In this document: positions 60,201 through 64,000 of the stretch, piece after piece | Layout of the letters: every line of letters begins with the position of its first letter | Position numbering within the stretch: the first letter of the stretch is position 1 | Origin: Kribbella antiqua | GTDB taxonomy: Bacteria; Actinomycetota; Actinomycetes; Propionibacteriales; Kribbellaceae | Direction: 5' to 3' | Length of the DNA stretch: 64,000 nucleotides | NCBI RefSeq assembly: GCF_004345665.1 | Contig: NZ_SLWR01000012.1 | Coordinates: 124,001-188,000 of the forward strand | Made by a program: the position numbers and the translations under genes | Notes under the pieces: generated by a model | Databases searched by the model: none | The model's input: only the letters and a program-made list of their open reading frames with translations | Told to the model about the DNA's origin: nothing

Positions 60201-60362
60201 AGCTCCAACCACCTCCTCCGCATATGCCACCCCGGACTTGAGCAGCCCGAGCCACGAGGCCGTTGGGGCGTTGGCTGTTGTCGCTACTGAGACGCCTGCA
60301 CCTACGAACACGACCACGCGGCCGTTGATCAGATCGTCGACGAGTCTGTCTTGATGAATCAT
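57267..60362 (-). CDS. SIR2-domain defence protein with degenerate P-loop region
   Basis: 1031 aa. Residues about 10-240 are a SIR2-like NAD-binding domain: VVVFVGAGVSVAT, PIVTTNYDNLISD (N130), HLHGHWKKPRSVIL (H167) and TILFVGFGEGLADPNFEALR. SIR2 effectors in phage defence deplete NAD. Residues about 355-520 look like a STAND-type NTPase, but the Walker A place reads ILLAADEHSGLTSAMDWML, without the G-K-[ST]; the Walker B-like stretch is LALAIDNFPPAP. The C-terminal 500 residues are helical sensor-like. DNA is visibly more A/T-rich than all neighbours, indicating recent transfer. It starts ATG 60362 and overlaps the integrase remnant at its end. Confidence 0.85.
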   Translation of the reverse strand: MIHQDRLVDDLINGRVVVFVGAGVSVATTANAPTASWLGLLKSGVAYAEEVVGAGLEDWWAEEARHGLERGMTYMPSLLSVAQMVETELSAPDGTHFFQWLQRDVGDLSVKNRDVVSAIVDLRAPIVTTNYDNLISDVSGRDPVTWLDNAPFRAALHGSSNDIAHLHGHWKKPRSVILGYGSYGRVMQHPATEALEHALGASKTILFVGFGEGLADPNFEALRNWLNDKLEGSAVTHYRLCRSSELATLQQYHSADSIQPIAYGSEYSDLAGYLRNIRSSGADSEVMVSGIEQAMESISDRVRSGSVLIDHTSDPGASQIDELLIAPVILPVSHEQFTASLDSDPEIQARRCDIAVEIKEPSILLAADEHSGLTSAMDWMLHKRAGLGFGELPVMVDCRDLGRSGSPLRLLVVQALRQIGVRVGKNQPLPKLALAIDNFPPAPSKLADKVLDELQALRLAWLIIGCRSGLEANIYSAMSDRGLDANLRYLGRFNTSDVRKLAELAASSPAQALTVARKAISIVTQESLSRTPFTFSVLISTLLHGESKLAAASDTALLDEYIGLLLGRGNVYEDARFGLDSYERFDILASLAEQFVLTNSGSLPESVVVTALEKYFEEVGWVEDPTEVFTHFRELRILAVSNSQVRFTQSSYLHLLSAKRALVSENFRQLLYSRPLYYAPIIRHYAALARGDAEVLKVVASLLWAHDKYASSASGMFGELPAPELDGDASSVESLMRQLDLDMPGKRASFAETTEPSDYDWLDHLEDEDREAFPLDQVEDGPELARVSTALSLVSNVLRDSEMIRDQHLKKTVFHRILVVWGVYVELLGEDDEYEEFVRGLARRIGINFGVAQSKADEFVDIFMGVAPILAGFTGMSITLSSRKLILTLKNCFKDPAFLTDPKPVVMGALYAFGLQTEGWIEYFSLAQREHPRVRAVDKFFPTIATSAYYRHTLTPAEADALHDFILEHKLHAAAPMDRHEEQRARQEFSQRLKRNRMLWQRKSPIPRGQTVYSVSPDDEDTPEELESGDA

Positions 60363-60472
60363 GATTCCCCCAGCTTCTGCGGCTCCAGAGTGCCCCCACC
60401 CAGCCGCGCGAAAAACAATTCATAGCACAGTGCCGCGGACCGCTCCTAGGATCCGGTACCTGAACTGCCTGA

Positions 60473-60508
60473 CAAGTTTCTCTACGTCTTCAAGTTTCTC
60501 TACGTCTT
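60473..60508. repeat. Perfect tandem duplication of 18 bp
   Basis: CAAGTTTCTCTACGTCTT occurs twice head to tail (60473-60490 and 60491-60508). It lies at the boundary between the SIR2 promoter side and the IS110 right flank, so it may mark an insertion junction or a polymerase-slippage duplication at the IS end. Confidence 0.7.
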
Positions 60509-60999
60509 CAAGACGGGCCCCTCCAGGGCCCGAAAGCGCGCCGCCACCACAGGGCGGGACGCCTGCCCGTCACTCCGCTTCGCTACGTTCTGGGCGCGTC
60601 CCTTGGCTTGGCGCGCACGTTGCCAACAGGGCGCCGGGGCGCGAAGACAGCAGACCCGCCATCAACGATCGCCGCCCTGTCGATGTGGCACTCGCCGAAC
60701 AGGCCGGCCACTCATCTCGGCCGCTGGGCCGCACCACCCGGCTCGCCCTGGGTTTCCGCATCGCCTCGCTAGCATCATGGAGGGACGGTCCGGCACGACA
60801 CGCGTCAAGACACCCCACGGGGGTGGGTGGCAAGTGGTGGTGGGCTGTTTGGGTTGCCGGTGTCTGGCCCGGCCGTGTGATTGTGCGGGTCTTCGTGGCT
60901 GGGGCAAGGGCGCTTTGCGACGCTGCGCGTCTGCCTGGCGGCAGCCCTTGACGCAGCCGCTGCGACCCGTGGTTTTGCGGCTGTTCGGGCGTGTCGGTT

Positions 61000-62214
61000 T
61001 CAGGCCGCGGTGGGGAGGCTGGTGGGCCAGGCGATGTCTTCTCGGTAGGGCTCGCGGTGTTCGAGGCAGTGGTGGAGTTGCCCGACGAGCTTGCTGCCCA
61101 GTCGGCGAAGCGCTGCCTCGTGGGTGTCTCCGGCGGCACGGCGGCGGCGGTAGTAGGCCATGGCGCCTGGGGAGTGCTGGATCGCGTTGAACGCCCACCA
61201 GCGGCAGGCGTCGGCCAGCCGTTGGTTGCGGGCCCGGCGCAGCAGCACGACGCGGGACTTGCCGGAGGCCCGGGTGACCGGGGCGGTTCCGGCATAGCGG
61301 CGCCGGCTGGCAGCATCGAGGAAGCGGGTCGGATCGTCTCCGAACTCGCCCAGCACCCGGCCGCCGAGGACCACACCGAGTCCGGGCAGACTACGCAGGA
61401 TCTCGGCGTCCGGGTGGTTGTCAAAACGCGTCGCCAACGCGGCCTCGAGATCGGCGATCGCGGTCTGCGTGGCCGTCAGGGTGGTGACGATCGCCTGCAC
61501 CGCGACGCCCATCGCCTGTTCGACCGCTGCCGGCTGGCGGAGTTGTTCGGCAGTGAAGGCTTGGTGCAGCCGTTCCACCTCGCTGGCGCGCACCCCCACC
61601 CGTCCGGCCGCGCGCAGCAGGTGCCGGATCTGTTCCGGCGTGAGCGCACCTGCAGCGACCGGGGTTGGTGCCGCGGCCAGAACCGTCAGCGCTGTCTTGG
61701 TGGCCAGGTTCGGGAACGCGGTCAGCGCGGCCGGGAAGAACTCGCGCAGCAACGACCGCAGCCGGCCGGTGTCACGCAACCGGACTCGGACCGCGTCTTG
61801 GTGCGCGCGAGCCAGCACCGCGATCGCCCCCACCTGCGCGGAATCATTGGCCAGCTCACGATGCCGCGCGGCGTCGGTGCGCAACAAGTTCGCCAGCACC
61901 AGCGCATCGGCCGCATCCGACTTCCCGCCCGAGACCGCGTAGCGATCCCGGTACCGGTCAACCGCCTTCGGGTTGATCGCGAACACCCGGTAACCCGCGG
62001 CCCGCAACGCCGCCACCAGCAGTCCACGGTCGGTCTCCAGTGCCACCTGCACGTCGGCAGGCCGCTCGGCACGGGCACACAACAGCTCGGTCAGCTGGGT
62101 GAACCCGCCGATGTCGTCGCTGATCCGGCGCTTGGCCACCACCTGCCCAGCGGTATCCACAATCGCCACGTCGTGGTGATGCTCGGCCCAGTCAATCCCG
62201 CAGAAGACCACCAT
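61000..62214 (-). CDS. IS110-family transposase
   Basis: 404 aa from ATG 62214, which has AGGAGG eight bases upstream; ATG 62220 is closer to the site and less likely. N-terminal DEDD RuvC-like domain: FCGIDWAEHHHDVAIVDTAG, VQVALETDRGLLVAALRAAG, FAINPKAVDRYRDRY and SDAADALVLANLLRTD. C-terminal Tnp_2 domain: ILRSLPGLGVVLGGRVLGEF, FLDAASRRRYAGTAPVTRAS with the catalytic Ser region, and ADACRWWAFNAIQHSPGAMA. It appears full length and uninterrupted. IS110 recombinases use a bridge RNA from their own flank to choose target and donor sites. Confidence 0.93.
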   Translation of the reverse strand: MVVFCGIDWAEHHHDVAIVDTAGQVVAKRRISDDIGGFTQLTELLCARAERPADVQVALETDRGLLVAALRAAGYRVFAINPKAVDRYRDRYAVSGGKSDAADALVLANLLRTDAARHRELANDSAQVGAIAVLARAHQDAVRVRLRDTGRLRSLLREFFPAALTAFPNLATKTALTVLAAAPTPVAAGALTPEQIRHLLRAAGRVGVRASEVERLHQAFTAEQLRQPAAVEQAMGVAVQAIVTTLTATQTAIADLEAALATRFDNHPDAEILRSLPGLGVVLGGRVLGEFGDDPTRFLDAASRRRYAGTAPVTRASGKSRVVLLRRARNQRLADACRWWAFNAIQHSPGAMAYYRRRRAAGDTHEAALRRLGSKLVGQLHHCLEHREPYREDIAWPTSLPTAA

Positions 62215-62335
62215 CGACATCTCCTCCTTTCCTGCTCGCCGCGGATGAGCCACCGGAGGCCACACGGCGCCCTAATGGACAGCGCTCACGGCGCGACACC
62301 CCACCAGCCGTCTGCGGTCTCCAGCGACCGGCGGG

Positions 62336-62482
62336 GCCACCGTCTTGACGAAGAAATCCACGTCTCCGAGCGCTCAAGTGGTCATCCCGCCGGCGGCTCA
62401 AGCAGCAGTCTGCGCCCGCCACCGGCAGGCGCCACCCTCTTGACAAAGAGATCCAAGTCTCCGGGCGCCAAAGTGATCATCC
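62336..62482 (+). repeat. Two 52-bp imperfect direct repeats upstream of the transposase
   Basis: 62336-62387 and 62431-62482 are 44/52 identical in the same orientation. Both start GCCACC, contain TCTTGAC and GTCTCCG, and end TCATCC. They lie in the non-coding 5' flank of the IS110 transposase, where the bridge RNA gene is expected, and may be RNA structural elements or remnants of an earlier related end. Confidence 0.65.
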
Positions 62483-62747
62483 ATACCGGCGACGCGAACC
62501 GCGCCCCACAGACCCATTAGGGTGCCTCCGGCATCGCACGCGATCGAGCAAGCTCGACCCTTGACCCGCACCGCTCCGAACCTGAGGTCGGCAGCTATCG
62601 GGGCGACGCGGGGGGACTGTCCGCGCTGGAGCCGTTAGCTCCCCCGGCGCATCTACATATTCGCACTGAGCGCCGCGGTCGTCGACTATAGCGCCCGTCA
62701 TGCCCCTGCTCCTTCTGGCATCGGGACATGTCCTCCAGACCGTGCAT

Positions 62748-63743
62748 TCACGGTCCACCGGAAACGACGCGACGGTTACCGCCGTGATGGGAGCACGAAC
62801 CGGATCGCCCGCCCGACATGCTGTACGTGCCGTCTTGACATTCCTCCATGTACCCAGTCCCGTTCCAGAAACTGGGGATGCAGTCGAAGTAACTGCAGAC
62901 GTCGAGAGGCGGGTCGCGCACGTAGCCTCCGCGTCCGCAGAAGTTGTAGCCGTAGGGGTTGGCTGGGGCGCCGCACAACGCTGGCTTAGTCGCGGGTGGA
63001 GGCGGGGAAGCTTTGGGTGGGCGGGTGGTCGCCGGCTTCCTCGGAACGATGGTGGCAGGCGGGCGGGTGGGCGTCGGCTTCGTCGGAGCGACGGTGGCAG
63101 GCGGGCGGGATGCTGGCGGGTGAGCCGTGGTCTGCGGGACCGGCGTCGTCGGCGCCAGGGTTGGGACGACCGACGACGTTGTGGGAGCCGCCACCGGTGG
63201 ACCGGTCGTGGCCGGCGGTGCCGGACTCAGGACTGCAGCCGCCAATGCGCTTCCAGCGCCGACCCCTACCAGGCCAAGCAGCAGAGCGCCGGTCGCGGAC
63301 GCCCGACTGGCAACCCTGAAGCGGGGCAGCGACCCGCGCACCAGGCCAACGATCCCGATGCCCGCAACCCCGAGGCCGCCGACGATGAGAAGCCAGGGCA
63401 GTAGCCCTATAAGCAGCAGGATAACCAGGATCTTGGCCCACATCGGGAGGGTGCGGAACCGGCGGCGAACACGCTGGGGAAGCGGCTGGGTCGGAGCCGC
63501 CCGGCCGGAGTTGGGATAGCCGCCGCGCGAGCGACCGACGGGACGGTCTTCCGATCCCGGCGTGCCGGGATGCGGAACCTTCGGGGGTGTTGTCGAGGAT
63601 GGCGATGCTGTGTCGTCAGGCACCCAAAGAGCCCAGCCCGGCGGGGGCGGTGGCCAGGCTGGGTCCGGCCGCCAGTCCGGCGGGGGCGTCCAACCAGGTG
63701 GCGGCGCCGGCCAGTTCGGAGGCGGGTTGAACCGGTAACCCAT
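62748..63743 (-). CDS. Membrane protein with Pro/Trp repeats and DUF3761 domain
   Basis: 331 aa from ATG 63743; upstream frame lacks family match. The N-terminus has repeated P-P-x-x-W units (PNWPAPPPGWTPPPDWRPDP, WPPPPPGW), as in many actinomycete DUF2510-like membrane proteins. Transmembrane segments at about 106-130 (AKILVILLLIGLLPWLLIVG, GLGVAGIGIVGLV) and about 150-170 follow. Then a long T/P/A-rich wall-spanning linker, and a Cys-rich C-terminus (CSYFDCIPSFWNGTG, ECQDGTYSMSGGRSGSCSHH) that is DUF3761. Probably a cell-surface protein. Function unknown. Confidence 0.8.
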   Translation of the reverse strand: MGYRFNPPPNWPAPPPGWTPPPDWRPDPAWPPPPPGWALWVPDDTASPSSTTPPKVPHPGTPGSEDRPVGRSRGGYPNSGRAAPTQPLPQRVRRRFRTLPMWAKILVILLLIGLLPWLLIVGGLGVAGIGIVGLVRGSLPRFRVASRASATGALLLGLVGVGAGSALAAAVLSPAPPATTGPPVAAPTTSSVVPTLAPTTPVPQTTAHPPASRPPATVAPTKPTPTRPPATIVPRKPATTRPPKASPPPPATKPALCGAPANPYGYNFCGRGGYVRDPPLDVCSYFDCIPSFWNGTGYMEECQDGTYSMSGGRSGSCSHHGGNRRVVSGGP

Positions 63744-64000
63744 GAAGCAACGATAGGGTGACCGACTTGACACGTACAGGTCAATCGTCGCCGGTCTAGT
63801 CGTCGCTCTCCGGTTGCACCACCGGTTGCGGTTCATGGCAGTTCGCCACCATCCGCACACCTTGCCCAAACACTGATGGCCCGCCTGACCGAACGACCAC
63901 GCACAACGAGGAATCGAAGATTCGAACTCGAACCTCGCGGTGCCGAGCACCACTTCTCTCAGCGGACGACTTACAGGTCGGGATTCAACCGGCAACGACC
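63744..64000. other. Window edge without a complete gene
   Basis: The last 250 bp hold no supported gene. A TTCGAA-rich imperfect inverted repeat around 63912-63942 (CGAGG...CCTCG) resembles a tRNA T-arm region, but no cloverleaf can be drawn within the window. Confidence 0.3.

Larger units (their letters stand above)
60473..62520 (-). mobile_element. IS110-family insertion sequence (approximate limits)
   Basis: An intact DEDD transposase gene on the minus strand with about 500 bp of non-coding sequence downstream (60.48-61.0 kb) and about 300 bp upstream (62.2-62.5 kb). IS110 elements lack inverted terminal repeats and duplications, so the ends cannot be fixed from sequence alone. The downstream flank contains a conserved-looking GGTGTCTTGACGCGTGTCG stretch (minus strand, near 60.81 kb) seen often beside actinomycete IS elements. 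The flanks should encode the bridge RNA. Confidence 0.6.

Noticed and set aside
60570..61424. Frame containing GCLDACRAGPSLHDA or GVLTRVVPDRPSMM downstream of the IS110 transposase
   Set aside because: Recurrent spurious translation of actinomycete IS-flank DNA; no ribosome site, and it runs antisense/out of frame into the transposase.
63885..63985. tRNA-like TTCGAATC sequence near the right edge
   Set aside because: T-arm-like bases and an inverted repeat are present but no acceptor, D or anticodon arm can be drawn within the window.
1..64000. CRISPR arrays
   Set aside because: No regularly spaced direct repeats of 24-40 bp were seen, and no cas genes.
1..64000. rRNA genes or clear riboswitches
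   Set aside because: No stretch resembling 16S/23S/5S or known riboswitch cores was recognised.

Overview
The window reads as a high-GC actinomycete chromosome segment. Evidence is the strong G/C third-position bias, GTG starts, long perfect hairpin terminators, and families such as an ECF sigma/anti-sigma pair, an excalibur lipoprotein, DUF2637 and DUF4913. A Nocardioidales/Kribbella-like host is plausible, but this is inference only.

Layout. Positions 1-6790 are ordinary chromosome: a partial flavin-reductase-like gene, an ArsR regulator, an ECF sigma factor with its zinc-finger anti-sigma factor, a protein with an eCIS-type LQR...GN..V N-terminal motif, a hydrolase, a cupin and an excalibur lipoprotein. 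At 6791 lies tRNA-Lys(TTT). A 45-bp direct repeat of its 3' part at 6822-6866 and 56987-57031 bounds an integrated element of about 50.2 kb. It begins with a tyrosine integrase that carries a C-terminal GntR-type helix-turn-helix.

Inside the element the left arm (8.8-19 kb) looks like defence cargo: a winged-helix protein, a PD-(D/E)XK-like protein, two tandem AbiTii genes each preceded by a coupled micro-ORF, a membrane protein sharing a 37-residue module with the AbiTii proteins, and a TcmP/DUF5131 pair. Then come a DNA ligase, an M48 peptidase and a primase-polymerase. A long minus-strand block (23.6-40.2 kb), joined mostly by ATGA/GTGA overlaps, encodes replication and mobilisation functions: primase-polymerase, small proteins, a C5 methyltransferase (frameshifted), a MobF relaxase-helicase (frameshifted), DUF2637, DUF4913, an adenine methylase, a zinc-ribbon protein, a deoxyribosyltransferase-like protein, a VirD4-like coupling protein and a Pycsar-effector-like (DUF5706) membrane protein. 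No VirB-type channel genes are visible, so it looks more like a mobilisable element than a self-transmissible one. Control sits at 40.3-43 kb: excisionase, GntR repressor with two palindromic operators, and an XRE-TPR regulator with its own operator, coupled to a flavoprotein.

The right arm (43.5-56.6 kb) is again defence-like: type I restriction-modification (hsdM-hsdS-hsdR) ending in a coupled PIN-domain gene, a SRPBCC-like protein, a potassium channel, a NucS-like nuclease, a GIY-YIG protein, a DUF7662/YaaA-like protein, and an unknown-GNAT pair. Immediately beyond attR is a C-terminal remnant of another tyrosine integrase, overlapping a 1031-aa SIR2 protein with a degenerate P-loop region. 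This suggests that the same tRNA site was used by an earlier element. An IS110-family insertion sequence and a DUF3761 membrane protein close the window.

The best candidate for an undescribed system is 11.8-15.2 kb: two AbiTii genes, their conserved coupled micro-ORFs, and a third gene with the same module fused to transmembrane segments.
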